A model generated the notes under the pieces. That model was not told where the DNA came from. It made no database searches and worked only from the letters and a program-made list of their open reading frames with translations. Shown piece after piece: positions 36,401 through 44,599 of a stretch of DNA of 64,000 nt. Source of the DNA: Bacteroidetes bacterium UBA2475 (GTDB taxonomy: Bacteria; Bacteroidota; Bacteroidia; B-17B0; Aurantibacillaceae). The first letter of the stretch is position 1. Each line of letters opens with the position of its first letter. The stretch is taken from positions 186,001 to 250,000 of the forward strand of contig DDPF01000004.1 in the NCBI GenBank assembly GCA_002342065.1, given 5' to 3'. The position numbers and the translations under genes are program-made.

Positions 36401-37033
36401 AAGAATTATACCAAAGTTGTCAAGCGCCCATGTATGGCCTAGTCCAAGAGCATGTCCTATTTCATGCAAAATTAACCCTTCATTTCCAAGACCCGAAGCT
36501 GCTAATGGAGAATGAATCATAAATATTTGTTTTGATGGGATACCATTAGCCTGGCCGCCGCCATTGTTTGTTGGATGCGTACCCCAAATTAGATTGATGG
36601 CGTTTGGGTCATTAAAAGGCGAAGTGTTCCATACCGGCGCATTGCTATAAGCACTATTATCAGTAACAAACTGAAAGTTATTTAAAACAAATTGTATTTT
36701 ACTGTTCCAGTAGTATGGTGGATTTGGACTTCGGTTTAAGTTCGGCGGCTGTATATTTGTCATTGTAGTATTCCACGCAGCTACATAATTGCTTGCGTCG
36801 GTAGATGTTACATTTGCAAAAACTCCTGTTCCGGAAGATGGCTTGGTAATCCAAAAATTGAGTTTAACATATACTACTGAGGTTGTTGTTGTATAATAAC
36901 CAGCTATATCAAAAGGGCAACTTGGCGCGATTGGGTTATTAGCTGAATTAAAGCATTTGTTCGGTGATTGGCTGAAAAAATTGCTAGTTAAAAATGCTAA
37001 TAGAAGTAAAATTAAAAAAGATTTGTTTTTCAT
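33491..37033 (-). CDS. Large metzincin / beta-helix protein with T9SS sorting domain
   Basis: 1180 residues. In order: signal peptide (about 1-22); a metallopeptidase domain with the metzincin zinc motif HEIGHALGLGH (His190, Glu191, His194, His200), followed by a NIMGY sequence resembling a Met-turn (about 252); a right-handed beta-helix region (about 300-740) of short N-G-rich repeats such as GLYLNICDGYNVENNIF and GMYINNSGTNP; a helical, TPR-like region (about 840-1075); and a T9SS sorting domain from VYPNPAKDQLFVES. It should act outside the cell as a surface protease, with the beta-helix perhaps binding a polysaccharide. First gene of the four-gene unit; domain borders are estimates. Confidence 0.9.
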   Translation of the reverse strand: MKNKSFLILLLLAFLTSNFFSQSPNKCFNSANNPIAPSCPFDIAGYYTTTTSVVYVKLNFWITKPSSGTGVFANVTSTDASNYVAAWNTTMTNIQPPNLNRSPNPPYYWNSKIQFVLNNFQFVTDNSAYSNAPVWNTSPFNDPNAINLIWGTHPTNNGGGQANGIPSKQIFMIHSPLAASGLGNEGLILHEIGHALGLGHTWALDNFGIILPPNLNPSGLPPFPTLVDDYWFEDDSIWDHGAACGINTFNHSNNIMGYNYDCRNYLSPKQLGKMHYHLSNDMSAVVLNPSCASDNSNINITSNTVYNSPLLQVNGNITVKSGYKLTISGTVRMRENAKIIVEQGAKLIITSCGILESSCSKLWEGIEVWGDSEQDQSINGTTGLPNYQGMVDIDGGTIKDAKTGIYLAKNVSGNPDLITTGGIVHSINAKYINNKVGVAFYTYFVNSIIQDEHGNRSYFKNDRFEYNNSYKGGTSNIAFAHISGSEVANVKIYGCTFVGGNNDGFNTLTFQNPLTAYGIYGVDSRFIVRDFCSNPINPTSCNGTPIRNSFSSFATAIYLTNATTSYASTIDHAMFSNDGYYPFGQIYVNNIVGAQIINNHFDVSATNSILSPNYGLYLNICDGYNVENNIFTNGNGGPSNKTTGMYINNSGTNPNSIYNNTFSNLKQPIWITNVNFNSSNGVGLVMNCNDFSNSEYNIGVQRSGKLCGSCVNNVGVAVTQGIANTAQETDNVRNKYATPSCVTNTENKYYINTSNSFAITNHGSFNGSQWHPTPQTSASCSNATELVDVVGTNPPSNPSVKTSYCPVNYPSTFGSRLIPGSVLAAHRANKKAFSDSLTTLVDGGNTSLLLSLISNSNNNSILKTILSGKPFLSDSVMIAYFKKPNMPEQYLKEVFDKNYPVSPAVWQKITSLPLSAFTLNYMQAKQSENKLSRYNLLKAQFELVQREIGLLHHTSTQEWLNIENGPQYDSILSILSTGELPKAKFTKVGILISAKRYTLAQAAINMLRNENPEYSLFCDLQQIASSISQNPSALNTLKNNQAVKNQLLSAANQADFLTEGLAISLLAKIYDIHIAEERMEPVLQTSTNRYINEESNATAIALADNIIVYPNPAKDQLFVESNSDENSEIQITDLSGSIILTQNCLQSCTISLSALKNGVYLVNLYKQNRLISTKKIVVIK

Positions 37034-37315
37034 AGTTGTTGTTTTTTGGTTAATAATTATTTATAGGCGTTGATTTTTATGGTTTATTTAAATGCCTTTT
37101 CAAGATTCTATTACCTTATTATTTTAATAGATAAGCTATATTAAACTGAGAAATAGAAAAATAAAACACAAATAATTTATACAATGGTAGCGAATGTATA
37201 AAAAGAAAATATAAACGAATAGTTATGAAATCTATTTCGATAAAAAATAGGTAAATTTACCTACTCTTTTATAGGTAATATTATTTACTCCATACATTAA
37301 TTTGTAAGTTTTTTG
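37034..37315. other. Intergenic region upstream of the T9SS cargo operon
   Basis: 282 bp, very AT-rich. It should carry the promoter for the minus-strand cargo operon, but no clear TTTG/TAnnTTTG pair was found. It contains a perfect 16-bp palindrome at 37248-37263 and a related half-site at 37272-37278. No RNA gene recognised. Confidence 0.5.
37248..37263. promoter_or_regulatory. Perfect 16-bp palindrome, possible operator
   Basis: TAGGTAAATTTACCTA is its own reverse complement. A further half-site TAGGTAA lies at 37272-37278. It is 53 bp beyond the end of the phospholipase D gene and 215 bp upstream of the cargo operon. No T run follows on either side, so it is unlikely to be a simple terminator. 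Confidence 0.45.
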
Positions 37316-38857
37316 CTAGAGAATCTTTGCAGGCACAACTTTTTTTACAAAAGCGTTGAGTTGTTTTTTTGTACTTGCTTTGCTATCGGGATTCCATTCT
37401 AGAGTTGTTTGCCAGGCATTTTCGGGTTTAAATTCTTCTTCCATTTCTTTTAATACTGCTGCTGCAACTTTTTGTGAATGAATTATGGCAACACACTCGC
37501 AATTTAAATTGGCGCTGCGAGGGTCTAAATTAAAAGTTCCAATAACAGTAATGTTACCATCTATTACCATGCTTTTTGCATGCAAACCAAATACAGGTGT
37601 GTAATTTATTTTTTGTTGTAAAGCGCCCGTCATTATTTTATAACGCACAGCGGCATCTGGTCTGAACTCAAAAATGTTTACACCTGCAGTTAATAATTCT
37701 TTCCTACAACGCTGGTAACCGCTAAAGGCCGGGAGGTTGTCGGTAGACAACAAACTGTTAGTTAATATGCGCACGTTGACGCCGCGCTTAACAGCTTCGG
37801 CAAAAAGTGCTTCGCCTGTTTTTGTGGTTATTAAATAAGGCGATTGGATCTCTATACTTTTTTTAGCGCGTTTAACCAAGGCAATTAAAGTATCGGTACT
37901 TACACCGCCGCTGTTCAAACTTTGCCATTCGTTATTTTTTCCGGGCACATCGCTTACAAAATTTACGCTGTCTGTCCAAACTAAGAGATCAGAGTTTTGA
38001 ATTTCTTTAAAGATTTGCGGAATGTTCTTTATACGCTCGCGTACCTGCGGCCAAAAATTATCGGGGTTACAAGCGTACTCGTGCAGTTTATCAAAACGTT
38101 TTGGATCGTCAAATTTTTCTTTGTCTTCGTTAACCAGATCGGTAACGGGCACACTTAATTTACTTTCCCAAAAGGTATTAAAAGAAGTTTGAATTGTGCT
38201 GGCAGTTTTTCCTAACAACAACACATCCCTGTCTCTAAAATTATATTCGTGATCGTAATCAAAATATTCGTCGGCAATATTTCTGCCGCCGGTTATGGCC
38301 ACTTTACCATCAACGGTAAATGTTTTGTTGTGCATGCGCTGGTTGGCGCCTTTAAAATCTACTTCCAGTTTGCCAATTTTTTGGCAAATGTTTTTGCCCA
38401 GGTTGCTGCCGGGGTTGTATACTTTAATAGTAATATTCTCATGCGAATCAAGCATTAAAATTTCGTGCACGGTGGCCTCTACCATAATATCATCAACCAG
38501 TATGCGCACCTTAACGCCACGATCGGCAGCACGCAGCAAATAATCGCAGGCAATAAGGCCCACATTATCGGTACTAAAAATAAAATACTGCACATCAATG
38601 CTCTCCTCTGCATACTCGCTTAGCCAGGCGCGGGTAACCATGGCCCCGCCCCCATCTTCTAAAACATAAACGCCGGTTTTGTGTTGCATTAAACTATCTA
38701 AAGGCGCCAACTCTTTGCTTAAACTTATACTATCGTTGCGGTGAATGGCCGCGCAAAAATCTGTATTTTGCTTGGGAATCTCAGCAATTTTATCCGCACA
38801 CGAAAAAAGTATAAAAGCAAAGCAAAAAAATAAATATTTTATAATAAGATGTTGCAT
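37316..38857 (-). CDS. Phospholipase D family lipoprotein (cardiolipin synthase-like)
   Basis: 513 residues with a lipoprotein signal (lipobox LFSCADK, Cys at about residue 20). Two complete HKD motifs: HNKTFTVDGKVAITGG at His176 and HAKSMVIDGNITVIG at His426, each with the trailing Gly and Asn. The spacing and the opening SIDVQYFIFS match the ClsC-like subgroup of the PLD superfamily, which transfers phosphatidyl groups or hydrolyses phosphodiesters. It is anchored to the membrane in the periplasm. The upstream neighbour, 38 bp away, is the last gene of the TANFOR unit on the same strand, so they could share a transcript. It might be a cardiolipin synthase or a phospholipase; the exact activity is not decidable here. 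Confidence 0.92.
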   Translation of the reverse strand: MQHLIIKYLFFCFAFILFSCADKIAEIPKQNTDFCAAIHRNDSISLSKELAPLDSLMQHKTGVYVLEDGGGAMVTRAWLSEYAEESIDVQYFIFSTDNVGLIACDYLLRAADRGVKVRILVDDIMVEATVHEILMLDSHENITIKVYNPGSNLGKNICQKIGKLEVDFKGANQRMHNKTFTVDGKVAITGGRNIADEYFDYDHEYNFRDRDVLLLGKTASTIQTSFNTFWESKLSVPVTDLVNEDKEKFDDPKRFDKLHEYACNPDNFWPQVRERIKNIPQIFKEIQNSDLLVWTDSVNFVSDVPGKNNEWQSLNSGGVSTDTLIALVKRAKKSIEIQSPYLITTKTGEALFAEAVKRGVNVRILTNSLLSTDNLPAFSGYQRCRKELLTAGVNIFEFRPDAAVRYKIMTGALQQKINYTPVFGLHAKSMVIDGNITVIGTFNLDPRSANLNCECVAIIHSQKVAAAVLKEMEEEFKPENAWQTTLEWNPDSKASTKKQLNAFVKKVVPAKIL

Positions 38858-38895
38858 TTTAATAATATATTTTTTGTTCTCCCTAACGATATTAA

Positions 38896-39924
38896 CTAAT
38901 TTGTATAAACACTAGTAGTGAATGTTAAAGTAGATTTTTTGTCTAAATATACTGTGTCTTTTTTACATTTTAAAAATGCAATAACTTTTGGTGCCGTCCA
39001 AAATTCCGCCTTTGGAGGCACCTGCTTCGGTGTAAGAAAAAGCTCGTAATGGCCAAAAGAACTTTGATTTGACCAAAAAAAGCATTCAGATAAGCCACGG
39101 TACATGGCCCCCCTGCGGGTAGCATAAGTGTTGTAATCTATCTGTAACCCATTGCTTCTAAAAGCCAAACAATACACTTTGTCTTTTTCTTTATGACCCA
39201 ATAATATAAAATGACCATATCTGTTTAGTGTATCAGAACAAACCTCGCGTGTAAGAATGGCTAAAAAATTATTAAAATCGGGGCTGTAAAATATTTTATC
39301 TATTACAATAGATCTTTTTAAACTTATAACAGTTGAATCGGACGGAATTTCCGAGAAACCAAAACTAAGTTTATCAAGCCTGTTTACAACAGCCGGGTAT
39401 CTTAAATTATCGTACATGATTGGGGTTCTAAGTACGTTAAGCTCTTTATAAATAACCGACAGTATTTTTATTTTATCCCGCAAAACAACTTCTGGTGATG
39501 CTAAGTAGCATTTATTTTCAGTTAAAACTTCCTCAGCAGCTTTCCGCATTCTATTAACCTGATCCTCTTGCTTTTTAATTAATTCTTTCTTGGTGTATGG
39601 GGTTATAAACAAGATTTTCTTGCAAAGGAACTGATTTGCAAAACAGGTGCCAGCAAAAATTATTATTAGAATTAGATAAAGCCAAAACGGGCGTTGTAAG
39701 AAAACACGATTTAAGATTATATAAATAAAGGGTATTAACGTTGAAAATGCTATTGCAAAAAATATAAATTTTACGGCATTTACTAAATTTGTCATTCCTC
39801 CTCCCCAATCCCCCCCAGAAGGCATCAAATTAATAAAACTAAAAAAAATTATGCCATGTGGTACTAAAGCGATAAAAGTTATTAGTACAATTTTATTTTT
39901 GCTCTCTCTACTATCTTCCATCAT
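38896..39924 (-). CDS. Membrane protein of unknown function in the TANFOR-protein unit
   Basis: 342 residues. Three hydrophobic helices (about 12-34, 48-72 and 77-96) are followed by a soluble domain of about 240 residues rich in charged residues. The first loop has PSGGDWGGGMTN. No family is recognised. Its start codon overlaps the stop of the lipoprotein gene by one base (TAATG), which implies coupled translation. As the third gene after a large toxin-like protein, it could be part of an immunity or anchoring function; this is inference. Confidence 0.75.
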   Translation of the reverse strand: MMEDSRESKNKIVLITFIALVPHGIIFFSFINLMPSGGDWGGGMTNLVNAVKFIFFAIAFSTLIPFIYIILNRVFLQRPFWLYLILIIIFAGTCFANQFLCKKILFITPYTKKELIKKQEDQVNRMRKAAEEVLTENKCYLASPEVVLRDKIKILSVIYKELNVLRTPIMYDNLRYPAVVNRLDKLSFGFSEIPSDSTVISLKRSIVIDKIFYSPDFNNFLAILTREVCSDTLNRYGHFILLGHKEKDKVYCLAFRSNGLQIDYNTYATRRGAMYRGLSECFFWSNQSSFGHYELFLTPKQVPPKAEFWTAPKVIAFLKCKKDTVYLDKKSTLTFTTSVYTN

Positions 39925-40622
39925 TAAGGTAAATATGTTCTAGGGGGCAATTGTTTAATTGAATCTTTGTTTAAATTATTCCAATTAGATTTAACCACAG
40001 ATAAATGTGCGAATTCAAAAAAATCTTTTTTATTTGTAAAGCGTTTCCCTTGTAAAATCCAATCAATTGCAGCTTGGTTATTAAAATCTCCCCAACCTGA
40101 ACCTTCAAAATTAGCAACAAACCAATCTTCATTTATTTCTCCTTTTTCATTTAAATATCCGCTATAAACTTCATTTAATGCAATCTCGTGAAGTTGAAAA
40201 TACTCCAAGGGTTTCTTTATATCGTGTCCTTTAACCATTGAACGAGGAATGACTATTGATGGTCCTTTGAAAAAATACCATTTGTTTTCGATTTTTTCAC
40301 CATAAACATATTGCAGATCATCAGAGGAAGATTCTTTTATATTAACATAAAGATGTCGGCACGATATAAATCTATTTTTAGTACTATTAAAACAAAGCAA
40401 GCTGTCTAATTTGTATTTGTATAAATATTCTGCCTGATAGTTTAATAATTTATTATTAACCCAAATATTAAATGAATCTGCTAACATAGTAAAAATTGCA
40501 TAGTACTCTTTATCACCTATTACATTTTTAGATTTTTCTATTATACCTATTGATTTTTCCTCATTTCTATTCAGGCATGAAAATAAAATCAACACTAATA
40601 TTACACTAACTATTTTTTTCAT
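39924..40622 (-). CDS. Lipoprotein following the TANFOR protein; immunity candidate
   Basis: 232 residues with a lipoprotein signal (LILFSCLNRNEE, Cys at about residue 16). The mature part is mixed alpha/beta and contains YAIFTMLADSFNIWVNN and FEGSGWGDFNNQAAIDW, none of which I can place in a family. It starts 4 bp after the stop of the giant upstream gene and overlaps the next gene by one base. A periplasmic lipoprotein directly behind a secreted multidomain protein with a hydrolase-like C-terminus is what an immunity protein would look like, but nothing in its own sequence proves this. Confidence 0.78.
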   Translation of the reverse strand: MKKIVSVILVLILFSCLNRNEEKSIGIIEKSKNVIGDKEYYAIFTMLADSFNIWVNNKLLNYQAEYLYKYKLDSLLCFNSTKNRFISCRHLYVNIKESSSDDLQYVYGEKIENKWYFFKGPSIVIPRSMVKGHDIKKPLEYFQLHEIALNEVYSGYLNEKGEINEDWFVANFEGSGWGDFNNQAAIDWILQGKRFTNKKDFFEFAHLSVVKSNWNNLNKDSIKQLPPRTYLP

Positions 40623-40626
40623 TTTT

Positions 40627-43600
40627 TTATCTAGGTTTTACATACCCCGTCATTCCTATTTGCCTTTCAGTAAATATCCAGTGATAATTCACAAGATAAT
40701 GACTATTTCCGAAATCTTTTGGCTCAAAACCTTTAGGTATAAATATTCTTCCAGTTTGAATTGTTTGATTTGTATATGGATTTTTCCTGCCGTTGGCTAA
40801 TGAAAGAGCTGAACATTCAGCTTGGGGTGCCACACCATCTTGCAGCCAAATTGGGTCTTGATTTGATTGTTTTAAATCGCTACCGTATTGCCATACCGCT
40901 TCAAACAAATTCCATTGCACGCCGCCACATATAGCATTTTCAGGTGCAATAATATAATATATTCCAAAATTTGAAGAAAATCCAGCTTGCTTTAAAGCTT
41001 CAACAATACCGGTAGAATAAGCGTAACCCATACTGTGTGCCACAATATCAATTTTGTCAGATTGTTTATTAAAAGTGATTTCCCCACTATTAATTTTATT
41101 TACAAGATCCAATCCAGCAATCATACCATTGGCTTTTCTTGTATTAAATCCCGTTAAATTTGCAACTGTATGTGAAAAAACAGCACTAAATTTATCTTTT
41201 GCTTCAGTACATAACTTTTCGTTTTGATTTTCTCCTTCACAATAATCTTTTCTTATCATTGCTTCTATCATTGCATTCATAAAACTTGAAACAGAGTTAT
41301 GGTTAGAAGTTTTTACTGAATGATGACCATCCGCATACGCAATATTTTTTGTGCCTATTCTGTTAATAAACTTTGCATCCATGCCAGACCAACAGCCTTT
41401 CATGTCTAATAATTTTATTTTATTATCTGAATCTTCAAACTCTAAAGTATTTGTTGAAGAAAAATCAGAACCATCCATTCCTGCTGATGGCCTATAGCCA
41501 TTTACAAATAACAGAAGATTATTTGATGTGCTTAGACCTTTTATAAAAACCTTCATGTTTTCAATTCTATTTTTGGGAACGAAAATTTTAAATTTCCCAT
41601 CAATATCAATACACGGTTTAGGCGTGCCACTATATGGATAAGAAGAGTTGAATGTTGAAGTTGTAATGCTTGAGTTATTTGGATTAATTACACCAAGTGT
41701 TTGAACGTATGGCAAAGCAATTGTAGTTATATAATCATAATCAATTCCCCCAATAAAAGTTTTCCCAATTGACATTATCGACGTGTACTTACCAATATTG
41801 ACTGAAGAATTCGTTTTATACCCTTTTTTAATGTCTAATAATAAGCTTAATAAATCAGCGCGTTTATTTGAAAGCGCCGATGCATCTTCTTCCTCATCAA
41901 ACCAATTTAAACGAAACTTTTTAATTGAAATTTCTTCCCATTGCTTTTTAACTAAAAGAGCATCATTAGTATAATCCATTAAATTTGTGCAAGTACTTTT
42001 TTCTATTTCAGGAAAAGTATGTTCTAAAGCAAAAGCACCATGCGCTAGCTCATGTGCGATTTCTTTTGTACTTGCATCAGCAGAAACAAATCCAACGGCC
42101 CTACCTCTTACCATGTACCCCTTTAAATTTTGATCATTAAAGCTAGGAACAATAAACAAATAATACGCTTCTTTATCATATAATGTATCAAAATTTTTAA
42201 ACGCGTCTCTTAATGAGCGCATTTCAGCGCTATACTTACTCATTAATTTTGCATCAGCTGCTTCTAAACCATCATTTCCTAAATTAAACGTAAAATTGGC
42301 TGCAGTTGTAACGGACCAAGTGACATTGGCTTGTTTAAAGACTTCATTTAATTGAGTGGCTGTTAAAGAAATATTTGAATTATTTACAGGAACTAAAACC
42401 AGCTTTTTTGTAATTGCCTTTAAGCTCATTATATTTAATTTTCCGATCTTCTTATTATTATACCAGGCATATATACTGTTTGCATTAGAGGGGATGGCTG
42501 TTATTTTAAGCTGGTTGGCAATATTTGTAGTTGCATGAGTTAATATTGTTCCACTCGCAGTTTTAAAACTTAATTGATTAGCAATATATCCAGTAATTTG
42601 TATTTGCGCTATCACTTCATCTGTTTGACTTAAGCCAATACTTTTATTAGCAACAAAATAATTCTTGCCGCTCCGTAACTTTATTGCTTCATAATTTTTT
42701 ATAAAAGCTGCATATTCTTTTTTATCAAAGCCAAAATTTTGCCCGGCACTTGCTGTAAAAAAAACAATTTCATTATCGCTCGCCTCTAAACTATCATTGC
42801 TGTAATTTAAATAATTAGTTGGTCCCGTAATTTTTGGTGGAGGCGGCAAAAAAGTAATTGCATACTGGTTTCCTTCCTCGTCTCTTATTACCATTACATT
42901 GGTTCCTGTTGGCGTTGGAACGCAGATAGGAGCGCTGCTTCCCTGCATGGCATAACACACCTGATTGCCATTCATAAACACTGTGTCAATTGTTCCATTT
43001 ATATATGTTGCGTTTTGCTCTGCCATAGTCAAATCCCATTGACTCATCCATTTATCTATACCATCAGTTAATGCCTCTATCACACCTTGTTGCTGACGGT
43101 TATCCACATCAATAAATATATTATTCCATTTTACTGCAACAGGTAAAGCGCCAAATACTAAAGCATAGCCTTTTCCTTTATACCAACCCGGAGGACCGCT
43201 TGGTTCAATTTGTGTTGTCATTACTTCAAATTGTCCGCTTTGAATTATCAACCCGGTAACAGCTTTATTTAAAGGTAATGGTTGAGTTGGAGAAGTATTG
43301 TATGGCAACGTTTGATCATTACAATTATAATTTGGCGGACCGGACGTTGTAAAATTAGCTATGTTACTCCAGTTTCCAGTGATGCTAATTCCTTCGCCAC
43401 GCACCCTTGCCTCGTATGTAGTATTTGGTTCAAGATTACTTACTCTTTCTATTCCATTTATATTTGGATAATCAAACCAGGCATTTGTACCTTGTTTACG
43501 AACCTGTAATAAATAATTAGTAAAGGCGCTTTGCGTCGTCCAATCACATTGTCCAGAACGGTGATTTATTGTTTGTGCATTTAAAGTTAAATTCAAAGCA

Positions 43601-44517
43601 TTTCCGATAACGTTTGTTAGATTGCCGTAAGTAAAGGTGCAGATCTGACTATAGCCATTATTCTTAAACCAATCTCGCCCAGTATTATCTTTTACTCTAA
43701 CCCTCCATACATATTTCATATATAAATTAAGTGGCGTTTCTGTAATGCCATAATTTATATAAGGTTGTTGAGTAGTTGTACTAAAAACAGGCGCAGTACT
43801 TAAAACAACTTGGTTTGGATTGGCATTGCTATCAGGTCTTACTTCCCATAAAGCAAATTCATACTCTGTACTCATGGCGCTATTAGGACTTCCAAGATTT
43901 ACAGGTGTCCATTGAAACAAAACGTTTTGTGGAGTTTGCGGTGTAATAACCGAACTACATAACGGCAAATTTAAAAAAGGCGGATCGCTTAAAGTAAACC
44001 AAGCCTGAGCGCAAGCTTCATTACTAACTTGTATGTTTGAACTATTATAATAATCATATGCTTTAACGCAAATAGAATAATAACCTTCGGGCAAAGCCAT
44101 TCTCTGTTCGTATTGATTTTGATTTATTCCAACAAAATCCAAGTTGTTACTATTTAAATATGGCGCAAGATCAATGCTGCTTAACAATAATGGTTGTCCA
44201 GGCAAAAGTGTAATTGGCGCAGGATTATAAAATGTTTTGGTGCTTAAAGTGAAACCATTTCCCTTTATCTCAAACTTTAGTTTAAGATTATATTGCGCCA
44301 CACTAAAATCATTAAACTGTAAGATCAATTTTAGTTTTTCAGCGCTTGGGTCTGCATAATCTGGTAAGTATCCACTATAAGGTGGAACTAATTGAGTAGA
44401 AATTTGAACGGGATAAGTTTGAGAATAAACTTCTTCTCCTCTCCAAAGGAATGTGGAGAAGAATAAAATAAACGTGAGGAAGTTGATTATTTTACTTTTT
44501 GGGTTGATCTCTGTTAG
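40627..44517 (-). CDS. Giant TANFOR-domain protein with HELAH zincin and serine-hydrolase-like C-terminus
   Basis: The usual start would be a TTG at 44328, but the frame stays open upstream to 44517 and encodes an apparent signal peptide (KSKIINFLTFILFFSTFL) followed by QTYPVQISTQLVPPYSGYL, the start of the TANFOR domain known from Tannerella-type proteins. No ATG, GTG or TTG occurs in that stretch; ATC at 44508 or ATA at 44490 are candidates, giving about 1290 residues (numbering from ATC). Fn3-like strands follow (about 320-390), a long middle region, then HELAHGAFALEH (His819) with NLMDYT after it, as in peptidase-like modules of multidomain Bacteroidota secreted proteins, then a C-terminal region with the nucleophile-elbow-like VAHSMGYAYS (Ser1159). 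No T9SS sorting domain is visible. Heads a three-gene unit. Function inferred, not known. Confidence 0.8.
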   Translation of the reverse strand, partial: LTEINPKSKIINFLTFILFFSTFLWRGEEVYSQTYPVQISTQLVPPYSGYLPDYADPSAEKLKLILQFNDFSVAQYNLKLKFEIKGNGFTLSTKTFYNPAPITLLPGQPLLLSSIDLAPYLNSNNLDFVGINQNQYEQRMALPEGYYSICVKAYDYYNSSNIQVSNEACAQAWFTLSDPPFLNLPLCSSVITPQTPQNVLFQWTPVNLGSPNSAMSTEYEFALWEVRPDSNANPNQVVLSTAPVFSTTTQQPYINYGITETPLNLYMKYVWRVRVKDNTGRDWFKNNGYSQICTFTYGNLTNVIGNALNLTLNAQTINHRSGQCDWTTQSAFTNYLLQVRKQGTNAWFDYPNINGIERVSNLEPNTTYEARVRGEGISITGNWSNIANFTTSGPPNYNCNDQTLPYNTSPTQPLPLNKAVTGLIIQSGQFEVMTTQIEPSGPPGWYKGKGYALVFGALPVAVKWNNIFIDVDNRQQQGVIEALTDGIDKWMSQWDLTMAEQNATYINGTIDTVFMNGNQVCYAMQGSSAPICVPTPTGTNVMVIRDEEGNQYAITFLPPPPKITGPTNYLNYSNDSLEASDNEIVFFTASAGQNFGFDKKEYAAFIKNYEAIKLRSGKNYFVANKSIGLSQTDEVIAQIQITGYIANQLSFKTASGTILTHATTNIANQLKITAIPSNANSIYAWYNNKKIGKLNIMSLKAITKKLVLVPVNNSNISLTATQLNEVFKQANVTWSVTTAANFTFNLGNDGLEAADAKLMSKYSAEMRSLRDAFKNFDTLYDKEAYYLFIVPSFNDQNLKGYMVRGRAVGFVSADASTKEIAHELAHGAFALEHTFPEIEKSTCTNLMDYTNDALLVKKQWEEISIKKFRLNWFDEEEDASALSNKRADLLSLLLDIKKGYKTNSSVNIGKYTSIMSIGKTFIGGIDYDYITTIALPYVQTLGVINPNNSSITTSTFNSSYPYSGTPKPCIDIDGKFKIFVPKNRIENMKVFIKGLSTSNNLLLFVNGYRPSAGMDGSDFSSTNTLEFEDSDNKIKLLDMKGCWSGMDAKFINRIGTKNIAYADGHHSVKTSNHNSVSSFMNAMIEAMIRKDYCEGENQNEKLCTEAKDKFSAVFSHTVANLTGFNTRKANGMIAGLDLVNKINSGEITFNKQSDKIDIVAHSMGYAYSTGIVEALKQAGFSSNFGIYYIIAPENAICGGVQWNLFEAVWQYGSDLKQSNQDPIWLQDGVAPQAECSALSLANGRKNPYTNQTIQTGRIFIPKGFEPKDFGNSHYLVNYHWIFTERQIGMTGYVKPR

Positions 44518-44545
44518 CTAAATATTTTAGTATAAATATAAAAAA

Positions 44546-44573
44546 ATTCCCTCCTGTAAAAACAGAAGGGAAT
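44546..44573 (-). terminator. Intrinsic terminator of gcvP
   Basis: Stem ATTCCCT plus CTGT / ACAG plus AGGGAAT with one mismatch and an AAAA loop. A T run follows on the minus strand. It lies between gcvP and the open frame of the TANFOR protein, leaving about 30 bp for that gene's promoter. Confidence 0.85.
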
Positions 44574-44599
44574 AGAAAATTTATTTTTTTATTTATTTT

